NCBI GenBank assembly: GCA_045636385.1 | Contig: JAZTXK010000078.1 | Coordinates: 124,001 to 188,000 of the forward strand | Direction of reading: 5' to 3' | Length of the DNA: 64,000 nt | From: CAG-390 sp045636385 | GTDB lineage: Bacteria; Bacillota; Clostridia; Oscillospirales; CAG-272 | Part shown: positions 50,708-60,107 of the stretch, piece after piece | Position numbering within the stretch: the first letter of the stretch is position 1 | How the letters are laid out: every line of letters begins with the position of its first letter | Notes under the pieces: generated by a model | Told to the model about the DNA's origin: nothing | Databases searched by the model: none | Seen by the model: only the letters and a program-made list of their open reading frames with translations | Made by a program: the position numbers and the translations under genes

Positions 50708-50755
50708 AAAGCGGGGTTGTTGCCTCTTAGAGTACCACCCCGCTTTTTCTTTTAT
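50708..50755 (+). terminator. Terminator of the ylxM-ffh-rpsP-khpA operon
   Basis: An 8-bp stem AGCGGGGT (50710-50717) with 50737-50744, a long loop and a clear T-run (TTTTTCTTTT). Confidence 0.85.
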
Positions 50756-50771
50756 TTCATGGAGTTCCGAA

Positions 50772-51539
50772 ATGTATATTGAAAACGAACTGAAGAACAT
50801 TGCCAAAAGATTATTCGATGAAAGAATCTGCTTACAGCCGCTGAGCGATCGCGACCTCAACGTGGTCTACCGTTACAGCGGAATGCTTGAGCCCTGCAGC
50901 GAGCTTATAAGAAGACTTTCTGATATAGAGATCAACTACGAAGAGATCACGGCAGATGCCAATCAAGCCGTAGTTAGCGTTAATGAATCAATACTACGTT
51001 GCGAAGAACTTTTCAAATCTCTGATCGACAATTGGTACGGCAAAGAATTAACAAGCGGACATTCCTTTTCGATTGATAAATCCGAAGTGTCAATGATGTA
51101 TCAGCGTTATTCGGAAATGGCAGACGCGCTGACGGCAGAACTCGGAAATCTCGCTGACGCATGCGAACTTTTGAGTGAAACAGCATTGCAGACCAAGGCT
51201 TGCTCTGCTTCGTTTCTTGAAATATATAACGAAACGCGGCTTACTTTTTACGCCGCATCGCTTAACAAGGACACTGAAAATATTCTCACATGCAGAGCGA
51301 TTTCTATGCAAGCGCACGACTCGTCAAAGGAAAGCAACGCTAAAGCTGCGAAGTACATATCGGTTTCCAAATCGGGGGCTATGGCTCTTTCCGTTATCAA
51401 TAGAGTTATTTCAGAATCAACTTCAAGCTTTGCGGCTTGCGCGCTCGGACGTTCGATCAGCGCTTCAAACGTCGTAAATGTTTTCATTCGAGGCATCGAG
51501 GCGTTAAAGAATATCGCGGCTTCAATCAAATTAACGTAA
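50772..51539 (+). CDS. Unknown helical protein, 255 aa
   Basis: I do not recognise this protein. It is acidic and almost entirely helical by composition, with no signal peptide or membrane segment: ELIRRLSDIEINYEEITAD, DALTAELGNLADACELLSE and a C-terminal GMALSVINRV-like stretch (residues GAMALSVINRVISE). The last 40 residues are less charged and may pack as a helical bundle. It begins 79 bases after khpA, beyond that operon's terminator, and ends at its own terminator (51556-51588). It may be a structural or partner protein; no role can be read. Confidence 0.6.
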   Translation: MYIENELKNIAKRLFDERICLQPLSDRDLNVVYRYSGMLEPCSELIRRLSDIEINYEEITADANQAVVSVNESILRCEELFKSLIDNWYGKELTSGHSFSIDKSEVSMMYQRYSEMADALTAELGNLADACELLSETALQTKACSASFLEIYNETRLTFYAASLNKDTENILTCRAISMQAHDSSKESNAKAAKYISVSKSGAMALSVINRVISESTSSFAACALGRSISASNVVNVFIRGIEALKNIAASIKLT

Positions 51540-51555
51540 TATTTATTCAAAAATT

Positions 51556-51588
51556 CTCTTCACCGCTTGACTGTGAAGAGATTTTTTG
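51556..51588 (+). terminator. Terminator of the unknown helical protein gene
   Basis: CTCTTCAC (51556-51563) pairs with GTGAAGAG (51573-51580), 9-base loop, followed by ATTTTTT. Upstream of glpK. Confidence 0.88.
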
Positions 51589-51630
51589 ATAAAATATAAT
51601 AAAATACAAAATGCACTCAAGGAGGCAGCA

Positions 51631-53124
51631 ATGGCTAAATATCTTCTTGCTCTCGACGCGGGCACGACGAGCTCGCGCGCTATTATATTTTCAACCGACG
51701 GTAAGATCATCTCGATGGCCCAAGAGGAGTTTCCTCAGATATTCCCTCGCGAGGGATACGTTGAGCACGCTCCCTCGGCTATTTGGAACACGCAGATCTC
51801 GGTTGCAAAGAATGCGATCGAAAAGGCGGGTATAACTTACAGCGACGTTGCGGCGATCGGTATTACCAATCAGCGCGAGACCACCATCGTTTGGGATCGC
51901 GTTACGGGCGAGCCGATTTACAACGCAATCGTTTGGCAATGCCGCAGAACGGCAGATTATTGCGAGGAGCTCGGAAAGCTTGGACTTACCGGTATGATCA
52001 GAGAAAAAACCGGCCTCGTTCTCGACCCCTACTTCTCCGCAACGAAGATCAAGTGGATCCTTGATCACGTTGACGGCGCTCGCGAGCGCGCAAAGAAGGG
52101 CGAGCTCTGCTTCGGTACGGTTGATTCGTGGCTTATCTATAATCTGACCGGCAAAAAGATTCACGCAACCGATTATTCTAACGCATCGAGAACGATGCTT
52201 TACAATATCAACACCCTTGAATGGGACGAAACCTTGCTCGGACTTTTCAATATTCCGAAGGAAATGCTCCCCGAAGTCAAGCCCTCCTCCGGCATTTTCG
52301 GATATACCGATACCGAGCTTTTCGGCGGAGAGATCCCCGTTTCGGGCGTTGCGGGTGACCAGCAGGCGGCACTCTTCGGTCAATGCTGCTTCAATCCCGG
52401 CGATGCGAAGAATACTTACGGCACGGGCGGATTCTTGCTGATGAACACGGGAGAAACTCCCGTATTTTCCGAAAACGGACTCGTAACGACTATCGCCTGG
52501 GGACTTGACGGAAAGGTCTACTATGCACTTGAAGGCTCGGTATTCGTCTGCGGGGCGGCTGTTCAGTGGCTTCGCGACGGACTCGGACTCGTAAGTCACG
52601 CATCCGAAACCGAGTCGATCGCTTCTACCGTACCTAACAGCGGCGGCGTATATTTCGTTCCCGCATTCGTAGGTCTCGGCGCGCCTTATTGGGATCCTTA
52701 CGCAAGAGGATCTATCTCGGGATTGACGCGAGGAACGACTCGCGCACATATCGTACGCGCGGTGCTTGATTCTATGGCACTCCAGACCTGCGACGTTCTC
52801 TCGCTGATGCAGTCCGAGGCAGGCGCGAATTTTGAATCACTCAACGTGGACGGCGGCGCATCCGCAAACAATCTCCTCCTCAAGATCCAGGCGGATCTTC
52901 TCGGCAAGAAGGTCATCCGTCCTACTTGCACCGAAACCACTGCACTCGGTGCGGCTTATCTCGCGGGACTTGCAGTAGGTGCTATTGAAAGCACGGATTC
53001 TATCCTTTCCAACAGAGCGATAGATACACTTGTAGAACCCGAAATGGATATAATCAAGAGAATGTCTACCTTAAACGATTGGCATAAAGCGGTAGAGCGT
53101 TCAAAAGGTTGGGCTGAAAAGTAA
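51631..53124 (+). CDS. glpK: Glycerol kinase, 497 aa
   Basis: FGGY-family kinase: ALDAGTTSSRAIIF (phosphate loop), ITNQRETTIVWDR, WQCRRTADYCEEL, DYSNASRTMLYNI, the GDQQAALFGQ segment (catalytic Asp) and TYGTGGFLLMNTG. The order matches glycerol kinase, not xylulokinase, including FVPAFVGLGAPYWDP. ATG 51631 has GGAGG; the open frame runs 15 codons further up without one. There is no glycerol facilitator or glpD beside it. It makes glycerol 3-phosphate for lipid synthesis or catabolism. Confidence 0.97.
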   Translation: MAKYLLALDAGTTSSRAIIFSTDGKIISMAQEEFPQIFPREGYVEHAPSAIWNTQISVAKNAIEKAGITYSDVAAIGITNQRETTIVWDRVTGEPIYNAIVWQCRRTADYCEELGKLGLTGMIREKTGLVLDPYFSATKIKWILDHVDGARERAKKGELCFGTVDSWLIYNLTGKKIHATDYSNASRTMLYNINTLEWDETLLGLFNIPKEMLPEVKPSSGIFGYTDTELFGGEIPVSGVAGDQQAALFGQCCFNPGDAKNTYGTGGFLLMNTGETPVFSENGLVTTIAWGLDGKVYYALEGSVFVCGAAVQWLRDGLGLVSHASETESIASTVPNSGGVYFVPAFVGLGAPYWDPYARGSISGLTRGTTRAHIVRAVLDSMALQTCDVLSLMQSEAGANFESLNVDGGASANNLLLKIQADLLGKKVIRPTCTETTALGAAYLAGLAVGAIESTDSILSNRAIDTLVEPEMDIIKRMSTLNDWHKAVERSKGWAEK

Positions 53125-53200
53125 TTTTTGCTACCGTTAATGTAGATCATTTTTGAGTGTAAACTGCAAATACTAATATAAAAGTATTTGGAGGTTAATA

Positions 53201-54157
53201 ATGAAACACGCTCAAAAATGTGCCGTTATCGGATGCGGCAACGTCGGAGCGACCACGGCATATTCGCTTATGCTTTCGGGGTTGTTCAACGAAATCGTTC
53301 TGCTTGACATTGACGCCAAGCGAGCAAAGGGAGAAGCGGAGGATATCGCACACGGAATTCCGTTCAATTCCCCCGTTGAGATATATGCGGGCAATTACGG
53401 CGACATAGAGGACGCGGGCATCGTAATCATAACTGCAGGAGTATCGCAAAAGCCCGGTGAAACGCGGATTGATCTCATACAAAGGAACACGAAGGTATTT
53501 TCTTCGATAATAAACGAGATCACATCCACCAAGTTTGACGGCATCATCCTGGTCGTTACGAATCCCGTTGATATTCTGACCTACGTTACCATCGCGTTAT
53601 CGCGTTTCGACCCACGAAAGGTGTTAGGGTCGGGAACAGTACTTGATACTGCAAGACTTAAGCAGCTTATGGGCAATAAATTTGGCGTTGATGCGCGAAA
53701 CATCCACACCTTTATCATAGGCGAACACGGTGACAGCGAGCTTCCCGTCTGGAGCAGCGCAAACGTTTCGGGGATCGACATCAACTCCTTTTGCGACAAT
53801 TTCGTATGCGACTGTAACGATTCAGCTCTGCAATCGATGTTTGAAAGCGTTCGAGACGCGGCATATTCAATCATCGATGCCAAAGGAGCAACCTACTACG
53901 CAATAGCAGAAGCGGTTAAGAGGATCGTTACCGCGATCGTTCGTGACGAGCGCGCGATACTTCCCGTTTCCACCTTGCTGACGGGTCAATACGGTATCAA
54001 CGACGTTTGCCTCGGAGTACCTTGCATTGTCGGCAAAAACGGCATAGAAGAGATACTTGAAATACCGCTGAGTGAAACCGAAAAGAAGAATTTCGTCCGA
54101 TCCGCAAACGCGCTTCAAAGCGCGATCAGCACTATCGGAATGCGAGCAACAGTATAA
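53201..54157 (+). CDS. ldh: L-lactate dehydrogenase, 318 aa
   Basis: NAD-dependent enzyme. The Rossmann motif is VIGCGNVGATTAYS. The substrate loop GVSQKPGETRIDL carries Gln, the mark of lactate rather than malate dehydrogenase (which has Arg). Catalytic IIGEHGDSELPVWS follows with His. Length is typical. Fermentative end-step, reducing pyruvate to L-lactate. GGAGG precedes ATG 53201. A palindromic terminator follows. Confidence 0.93.
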   Translation: MKHAQKCAVIGCGNVGATTAYSLMLSGLFNEIVLLDIDAKRAKGEAEDIAHGIPFNSPVEIYAGNYGDIEDAGIVIITAGVSQKPGETRIDLIQRNTKVFSSIINEITSTKFDGIILVVTNPVDILTYVTIALSRFDPRKVLGSGTVLDTARLKQLMGNKFGVDARNIHTFIIGEHGDSELPVWSSANVSGIDINSFCDNFVCDCNDSALQSMFESVRDAAYSIIDAKGATYYAIAEAVKRIVTAIVRDERAILPVSTLLTGQYGINDVCLGVPCIVGKNGIEEILEIPLSETEKKNFVRSANALQSAISTIGMRATV

Positions 54158-54193
54158 AAAACAGCCGAGACAATTGTCTCGGCTGTTTTTATC
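54157..54193. terminator. Bidirectional terminator between ldh and dxs
   Basis: A perfect palindrome: 12-bp stem AACAGCCGAGAC (54160-54171 with 54176-54187) around AATT, with T-runs on both strands. Confidence 0.93.
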
Positions 54194-56072
54194 AGTACAT
54201 ATTTTTGATCTTATTATATACGGAATCAACGTCAACTTGAGCGGATTGCCAAGCGTCGCAGTCGCTTTCGGTCAGAGCGAAATTATCGTCGACTGCAATA
54301 ATTTCGTCGTTGATCGATGCAAAGCGATCGTATTTGCGCAGTTCAAATGACAGATTCATTCCGAAGCCGCCCGAGAGTATTTCTTCCTCAAGGTAAACGA
54401 TATTTTGTACCGTTTCGGGAAGAATCTCCGAAATCTCTTGCGCCAGGCGGTCGTAAGGCTTGATATACTCGCAAAGCAGAATAGCGATTTCTATATTCTC
54501 TTCTGCGAGCATAGCAAAGGTTTCGAGTGCCGTGGACGCCATTCTTCCATGGGTTATGATAACGGTCTTGGGAGTATCGGTCAAAGAAAAGCTTCGCACT
54601 TTAATATCGTCTGCTGCCTCGTCATTGTAGAATGCAAGCTTTACGACAGGATCCTCGAGAGCGTTGGGATATCTTATCGCGACGGGCTCGGAGAGAGTCA
54701 CGGCGTGACGGAGGATTCTTTCAAGCGATTCATAAGTAGCGGGGGTAAATATCTGCATCTCGGGAATCGACGACATAAACGATACGTCAAAGATTCCGTG
54801 GTGAGTTGCACCGTCTGATGCGTTCAAGCCCGCGCGGTCGATAGCGAAAATCACGGGTAGCTTCTGCAAAGCCGCATCGTGCAGTATATTGTCGTATGCT
54901 CTCTGCAAGAAGGTGGAATAAACAGCGCACACGGGGATCATCCCACCCGCTGACAATCCCGCAGCGAAGGTAACAGCGTGTTCTTCGGCAATTCCTACGT
55001 CAAAGAATCGGTCGGGAAACTGCTTTTCAAATTCGGTAAGGCCCGTCCCGCGTCCCATTGCGGCTGTTATTGCGCAAATCCTTGAATCGTTTTTGGCAAT
55101 ATCGGTTAGGGTTTCACCAAAAACCTTTGAGAATCCGCCCGCAGGCTCGGAATCCTTAGGGGATATCGAATGGAACTTATCAGGTCTTTCCTCAGCAGGC
55201 GCATAGCCTCTTCCCTTTTGAGTTTTTACGTGAACAACTACGCTCTGATCGTATTTTCTCGCCTCGGAGAGCATATCCTCAAGCTCGGAGATATCGTGTC
55301 CGTTAACGGGGCCGATATAATAGAGCCCAAGATTTTCAAAGTAATTCGAGCCGTAGAGGATATTCTTGAGAGCTTTTTTGGCTTTAGTCAAAAAGGCAAC
55401 CGTGAATTTACCGATAAAGGGAATCTTTCCGAGGAAGTTTCTCGTTGCCGCTTTGGTGCGGAAATATCCCGTGCTGTTTCTGATCTTTGAAAGACTTTGA
55501 GCGAAAGAGCCAATATTCTTTGAGATCGACATTTCGTTCTCGTTAAGAACTATAATCAGCTTGATCCCCTTGGTTCTGTCGCAGTTATTCAATGCCTCGT
55601 GAATCATTCCGCCTGTAAACGCGCCGTCGCCGACGACGGCAACCGTGTATGCGTCACTTCCGCTCAAGTGCTCCGCCTCGGCTATTCCGAGCGCGGCAGA
55701 AATTGAGGTAGAGCTATGTCCAGCGCCGAAGGGATCATATTCGCTTTCCGATCTTTTGGTAAATCCGGAAAGTCCGCCTGGAGTTCTCAAGGTAGAAAAC
55801 TCTCCACGTCTTCCGGTCACGATCTTATGAACGTAGCTCTGATGGCCGACGTCCCAAACGATCTTATCGCTCGGGGTATCAAAAACGCGGTGGAGAGCAA
55901 GCGTTAACTCGACTACGCCGAGATTGGACGCAAGATGACCGCCGCATTCGCTGACGTTCTCGATCAGAAAATCACGGATCTCCTGCGAAAGTGCCGCAGT
56001 TTCATCGCGATCTAAAGCCTTCAGATCCTGCGGGCTATTGATTTTTTCAAGACGATCGTATTTATTCTGCAT
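54192..56072 (-). CDS. dxs: 1-deoxy-D-xylulose-5-phosphate synthase, 626 aa
   Basis: Thiamine-diphosphate enzyme that condenses pyruvate and glyceraldehyde 3-phosphate, the first step of the MEP isoprenoid pathway. Landmarks: VWDVGHQSYVHKIVTG, AGHSSTSISAALG, VVGDGAFTGGMIHEALNN (ThDP/Mg binding), and AEEHAVTFAAGLS with the conserved Glu of transketolases. The full length is present. It starts three bases after the copper chaperone stop with no ribosome binding site, so it is translationally coupled to it. Its place at the end of a copper operon is unusual. Confidence 0.97.
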   Translation of the reverse strand: MQNKYDRLEKINSPQDLKALDRDETAALSQEIRDFLIENVSECGGHLASNLGVVELTLALHRVFDTPSDKIVWDVGHQSYVHKIVTGRRGEFSTLRTPGGLSGFTKRSESEYDPFGAGHSSTSISAALGIAEAEHLSGSDAYTVAVVGDGAFTGGMIHEALNNCDRTKGIKLIIVLNENEMSISKNIGSFAQSLSKIRNSTGYFRTKAATRNFLGKIPFIGKFTVAFLTKAKKALKNILYGSNYFENLGLYYIGPVNGHDISELEDMLSEARKYDQSVVVHVKTQKGRGYAPAEERPDKFHSISPKDSEPAGGFSKVFGETLTDIAKNDSRICAITAAMGRGTGLTEFEKQFPDRFFDVGIAEEHAVTFAAGLSAGGMIPVCAVYSTFLQRAYDNILHDAALQKLPVIFAIDRAGLNASDGATHHGIFDVSFMSSIPEMQIFTPATYESLERILRHAVTLSEPVAIRYPNALEDPVVKLAFYNDEAADDIKVRSFSLTDTPKTVIITHGRMASTALETFAMLAEENIEIAILLCEYIKPYDRLAQEISEILPETVQNIVYLEEEILSGGFGMNLSFELRKYDRFASINDEIIAVDDNFALTESDCDAWQSAQVDVDSVYNKIKNMY

Positions 56073-56075
56073 AAC

Positions 56076-56261
56076 TTACTGTTCAACGTCAAATCCGAGA
56101 TCGTCGAGAATGTCGATGACCTTGGAAACAAGCTCCTCTGCAACGGATACGGTCTTAGTGCTCAACTCAACGGTAGCGTTGATTCCTTCATCGGTCAAAG
56201 CCTTGGTGATTCTTTTAACGCACATATTGCACATCATTCCGGGTACTTTAAGAGTTTTCAT
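56076..56261 (-). CDS. copZ: Copper chaperone-like HMA protein, 61 aa
   Basis: A single heavy-metal-associated domain with the metal site GMMCNMCVKR (CxxC) and the usual beta-alpha-beta pattern ending DILDDLGFDVEQ. ATG 56261 has GGAG seven bases upstream. It sits 14 bases after copA, so it is likely the chaperone that feeds copper(I) to that pump. Other metals cannot be excluded. Confidence 0.9.
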   Translation of the reverse strand: MKTLKVPGMMCNMCVKRITKALTDEGINATVELSTKTVSVAEELVSKVIDILDDLGFDVEQ

Positions 56262-56275
56262 TATAATTCTCCATT

Positions 56276-58522
56276 TCAATCTATTTTCTTCTTTGATAAG
56301 CTTAAAGCGTTAGTAACTACAAACAAAGAGCTGAGGCTCATTGCGATCGAGCCGATCATAGGCGTCAGCGTGAGTCCCCAAACGGGATAGAGCAAGCCTG
56401 CTGCGATCGGTATCGCGAGCACATTGTAGCAAAACGCCCAGAATAGATTTTGTTTGATATTTTTAATGGTATATTTTCCGAGCTTGATCGCTCTGCAAAC
56501 GTCCTCGGGATCGTCCTTCATAAGGATGACTTGAGCCGAGTCGATTGCGATATCGCTTCCGTTTCCGATAGCAACGCCGATATCAGCCGATGTGAGCGCG
56601 GGGGCATCGTTTATACCGTCGCCGACCATCATAACACATTTGCCTTCGTTCTTGATGCCATTGACCACGTCAGCCTTTCCGATCGGAAGGACTTCTGCGT
56701 AGACCATATCAAAGCCCGCCTCTGCCGCGATCGAATTTGCAGCCGAAGAGTTGTCGCCCGTCAGCAGGATCGTTTCTATATTCAAGGATTTAAGCGCGGC
56801 GACGGCATTCTTCGCAGATGTCTTTATTGTATCGGAAACTGTTACGAAGCCGATCGCTTTGCCGTTTACCGCAACAAAGATCAAGGTTTTACCCTCGGAG
56901 GCACAAGCAGCGGATTGATCGACGTATTCGTCGATTTTGATCTGATTTTCGGACATCAGACGATGATTTCCTGCCAATACCTCTCCGATACCTTCAACTT
57001 GACCCTTGAGTCCCATTCCGTGGAAGCTTTCAAAATTGCTTACGTTGTAGGTCACGGAATCATCGCGAGCGCCATACGCATCAGTGATAGCGTGGGCGAT
57101 GGGATGATCGGACAGACTTTCCAAAGAGCTAAGGATAGAAAGAAGCTGCGCTTCCTCGTAATCCTTTGAAACTACTTCGGCGAGCTTCATCTTCCCCTCG
57201 GTAACGGTTCCTGTTTTATCGAATATTACTACGTCGACCTTATGAAGCGTTTCAAGTGCTTCCCCGCTTCGGATCAGGATTCCGCGTGTTGCGCCAACGC
57301 CCGTGCCAACCATAATTGCCGTTGGCGTGGCAAGTCCCATAGCACAGGGGCAAGCGATGACGAGAACCGAGGTAAAGATCTTAAGCGAAAAACCTATACC
57401 CTCGCCAGCGATCAGCCATATTATTCCCATAAGAACGGAGATTGCAATTACTATCGGCACAAAAACGCCTGCAACCTTGTCGGCGACCTTTGAGATAGGT
57501 GCTTTTTTACCTTGAGCGTCCTCAACAAGCTTGATTATCTTGGCGAGCATTGTTTCGCCGCCGACATTTGTGACCTTTGCGTAAAGCGCACCGCTCAAAA
57601 GCAAGCTTCCGCCAATCAGCGAAGAGCCGCTCTCTTTGTCGATCGGGAGGCTTTCGCCCGTCAGCATTGATTCATCGGCGCTGCCGAATCCCTCAATGAC
57701 GGTGGCGTCGAGAGGTATATGTTCTCCCGCTCTGATGAGTATAACGTCACCGATGGTAACGCTTGAGGTCGGAACCGATTTGATCGCGCCGTCAACGAAC
57801 AGGTTCGTATGATCGGGCGCAAGTCGCGCTAAGCCCATGAGTGCGGATTTGGTTTTATTCTCGCTTCTTGATTCCATATACTTTCCGACCGAAACCAACG
57901 CCACCACAACCGCCGATGATTCGTAATACAAGCTGTGAACGAGCTCGGGTCTTGCTTCAAGCATAAATGTAAGAACCAGGCTGTAAACCAATGAAGCAAC
58001 AGAGCTTATCGCAACGAGCGTATTCATATTCGGATTGCCGCGAAGAAGCGAGGTGAGGCCGCTTACATAATAATGCTTACCTAAAATGATGATCGGCAAT
58101 ACGAGCAAAAACTGCAGTAAGGCAAAGTTCTGCGGGTTTGCGTGTGAGTCAACGATAGTCGGAAGCGGCATTCCGAACATATGGCCCATAGAAACGATCA
58201 TCAAAAGCGCCGCAAATCCTACCGAAACAATCAGAGAGATCAGCTTTTCCTTATCTTCTTTGCTCTTTACAGTATCATCGAAGTCGGTCGATTCCGTCGC
58301 ATTGGATTCGACGTGCAGAAACGCGCCAAATCCGGCTTTATTTACCTTATCGCAGATCATCTGCTCGGTAGTCTGGCTTTCGTCATACGTTATCGTCAAT
58401 CTTGCCATAGTCAGATTGACGTTGCTTTCGCTGACGCCGGGGAGCTTTCGCGTGACGCGCTCAACTGCCGATGAACAAGCGGCGCAATGCATACCCGTTA
58501 TATCATAAATTTCGGTTTTCAA
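56276..58522 (-). CDS. copA: Copper-exporting P1B-type ATPase CopA, 748 aa
   Basis: One N-terminal HMA domain (GMHCAACSSAVER, Cys13 and Cys16), eight membrane helices, TGES actuator loop (LTGESLPI), the intramembrane metal site CPC (391-393, ACPCAMGLATPT), phosphorylated Asp435 in DKTGT, and GDGINDAPAL. CPC with the IB-1-type flanks points to Cu(I) and Ag(I) export. It follows the thioesterase gene by 18 bases and precedes copZ. No CsoR or CopY regulator gene is present in this window. Confidence 0.95.
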   Translation of the reverse strand: MKTEIYDITGMHCAACSSAVERVTRKLPGVSESNVNLTMARLTITYDESQTTEQMICDKVNKAGFGAFLHVESNATESTDFDDTVKSKEDKEKLISLIVSVGFAALLMIVSMGHMFGMPLPTIVDSHANPQNFALLQFLLVLPIIILGKHYYVSGLTSLLRGNPNMNTLVAISSVASLVYSLVLTFMLEARPELVHSLYYESSAVVVALVSVGKYMESRSENKTKSALMGLARLAPDHTNLFVDGAIKSVPTSSVTIGDVILIRAGEHIPLDATVIEGFGSADESMLTGESLPIDKESGSSLIGGSLLLSGALYAKVTNVGGETMLAKIIKLVEDAQGKKAPISKVADKVAGVFVPIVIAISVLMGIIWLIAGEGIGFSLKIFTSVLVIACPCAMGLATPTAIMVGTGVGATRGILIRSGEALETLHKVDVVIFDKTGTVTEGKMKLAEVVSKDYEEAQLLSILSSLESLSDHPIAHAITDAYGARDDSVTYNVSNFESFHGMGLKGQVEGIGEVLAGNHRLMSENQIKIDEYVDQSAACASEGKTLIFVAVNGKAIGFVTVSDTIKTSAKNAVAALKSLNIETILLTGDNSSAANSIAAEAGFDMVYAEVLPIGKADVVNGIKNEGKCVMMVGDGINDAPALTSADIGVAIGNGSDIAIDSAQVILMKDDPEDVCRAIKLGKYTIKNIKQNLFWAFCYNVLAIPIAAGLLYPVWGLTLTPMIGSIAMSLSSLFVVTNALSLSKKKID

Positions 58523-58540
58523 ATTTTTCTCCTAAAGCGG

Positions 58541-59281
58541 TCATTCAAAGAAACGTATTTTCATATCAAACGAAGCCTTGCCGTCCGATTTCTTTCCTGT
58601 AAAATACAGCATTCCATCTGATTGAGCCTTTGAAATTTCTACGGTTTCGTTCTCTCTCAATTCGTAATTGAACCAAACGTCAAGGCGTTTCAGATCCGAC
58701 AGCTTCGCGCGCTCCTCAGGTGACATAGCATCGTAGACGAGATCGCCGTATTTAGCGTTGTTGACATGACCGACACCATCGGTCATACTCGGTCTGACGG
58801 TACGCGTTTCGACGACTTCAAACTCTGCGTCTGTTTTCATTTTACGCTCCAAGGACTCAAGGACAGGCTCGCCACAATCAAGATTTACAACGGACAGCTT
58901 ATCCTTGTTAAGACAAAGTCTTCTCGCTTCGGTTTCAAAGAGAGTCGATATAGTCGCACCTACCGCGGCAACATCACCATTCTCGTCTTCAAATACAAAA
59001 TCTCTTCTGAACGAGGGGGCTCTTCCGCCCGCGTGCCAGGTTCTGCCCGTCAGCTTGTCGGTGGGCAGAAGCTTTCTTTTCAATTCAATCGAAGTGGATA
59101 GCAGAACCCAGGATATGCCGTGGCACTCCATAAGATACTTCTCTCCGATCTGCAAAGCATCAAGATGCTCCTCGATCATCGACATTATCATTCTTTGGTA
59201 TGAAGACGGAGTAAAATTTCCGTCCGAATTATACATTGAAATATCTATATGAATGGGATGCTCAATAAGTTTTTCGTCCAT
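58541..59281 (-). CDS. Acyl-ACP thioesterase family protein, 246 aa
   Basis: Two hot-dog domains in one chain, as in FatA/FatB and bacterial homologs (PF01643). Landmarks: YNSDGNFTPSSYQRMIMS in the first half and GVGHVNNAKYGDLVYDAM in the second, with the conserved Asn-His. Bacterial members release fatty acids from acyl-ACP, perhaps in lipid remodelling. ATG 59281 is preceded by GAGGAGG; the open frame extends nine codons more. It is the first gene of the run that leads to copA, copZ and dxs. Confidence 0.87.
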   Translation of the reverse strand: MDEKLIEHPIHIDISMYNSDGNFTPSSYQRMIMSMIEEHLDALQIGEKYLMECHGISWVLLSTSIELKRKLLPTDKLTGRTWHAGGRAPSFRRDFVFEDENGDVAAVGATISTLFETEARRLCLNKDKLSVVNLDCGEPVLESLERKMKTDAEFEVVETRTVRPSMTDGVGHVNNAKYGDLVYDAMSPEERAKLSDLKRLDVWFNYELRENETVEISKAQSDGMLYFTGKKSDGKASFDMKIRFFE

Positions 59282-59312
59282 TTTCTGCCTCCTCAAATAA
59301 AATGCCATTATA

Positions 59313-59341
59313 ATTATACAACATTTTTCTCAAAAAATCAA
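59313..59341 (-). promoter_or_regulatory. Sigma-A promoter for the thioesterase-copA-copZ-dxs run
   Basis: Minus strand: -35 TTGATT (59341-59336), 17-base spacer, -10 TATAAT (59318-59313). I see no inverted repeat of the CsoR or CopY type in it. Confidence 0.75.
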
Positions 59342-59361
59342 GCAAGAGTGGCTAAAGGCTA

Positions 59362-59390
59362 TTGAATTTATATTAAAATTGTTATATAAT
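59362..59390 (+). promoter_or_regulatory. Sigma-A promoter for the HAD phosphatase and sulfatase genes
   Basis: -35 TTGAAT (59362-59367), 17-base spacer, -10 TATAAT (59385-59390). Divergent from the promoter at 59313-59341. Confidence 0.75.
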
Positions 59391-59422
59391 AATATTAATT
59401 AATTTTCAAAGAGGATTTTCTT

Positions 59423-60088
59423 GTGATAAAGCTTTGCATTTTTGACCTCGACGGCACGGTCGTCAACTCTTTAAGCTCGATTGCATACTTCGCCAACCAA
59501 ACTCTTGAGAAATTCGGCTTGGAGCCCTTCCCGATCGACGATTACAGACATCTCGCGGGCGGCGGTGCGCGAAAGCTTATGACAAATCTGATCAACGCCA
59601 GAGGTGCCGATATTTCTTTGCTTGAGGATATGGTATCCGATTGGCTTATCCGATATGAGAACGACGCTTTCTTTCTCACGGAGACCTACGACGGGATCAT
59701 TGATATGCTGAAATCGCTCAAATTCTTGGGTGTTAAGACGGCGATCGTTACCAACAAAAGCGAGCGAGTTGCCAAGCAGATCATCGAGGGGGCTTTCGGT
59801 AAACCCGGCGAACTGATTGATATTTCGATATCAGAGCATCCGAAAATGGTATTGAAGCCCGCGCCCGATGAATTGCTGAACGTAGGCAAGAGGTTCGGCA
59901 TTGATATGTCCGAAACGCTCTATATCGGCGATCACGGCATTGATATGCAAACGGGAAAGAACGCCAAGGCGACTGCTTGCGGCGTAACCTGGGGGTTCCA
60001 TACGGCTGAGGAGCTACGCGCAAGCGGTGCCGACGTCATCGTGAACACGCCCGAGCAAATTGTAGATTATATTAATAATTCCAAATAA
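59423..60088 (+). CDS. HAD-family phosphatase (phosphoglycolate phosphatase-like), GTG start, 221 aa
   Basis: Haloacid dehalogenase superfamily: motif I FDLDGTVVNS (nucleophile Asp), motif II VTNKSE, motif III Lys in LKPAPDEL, motif IV IGDHGIDMQTGKNAK. The helical cap after motif I fits the Gph/PGPase type, but substrates of such proteins vary (sugar phosphates, nucleotides). GTG 59423 follows GAGGA at seven bases. The sulfatase gene starts 19 bases downstream, probably in one transcript. Confidence 0.88.
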   Translation: MIKLCIFDLDGTVVNSLSSIAYFANQTLEKFGLEPFPIDDYRHLAGGGARKLMTNLINARGADISLLEDMVSDWLIRYENDAFFLTETYDGIIDMLKSLKFLGVKTAIVTNKSERVAKQIIEGAFGKPGELIDISISEHPKMVLKPAPDELLNVGKRFGIDMSETLYIGDHGIDMQTGKNAKATACGVTWGFHTAEELRASGADVIVNTPEQIVDYINNSK

Positions 60089-60107
60089 CAATACAAGGAG
60101 AACAGCA

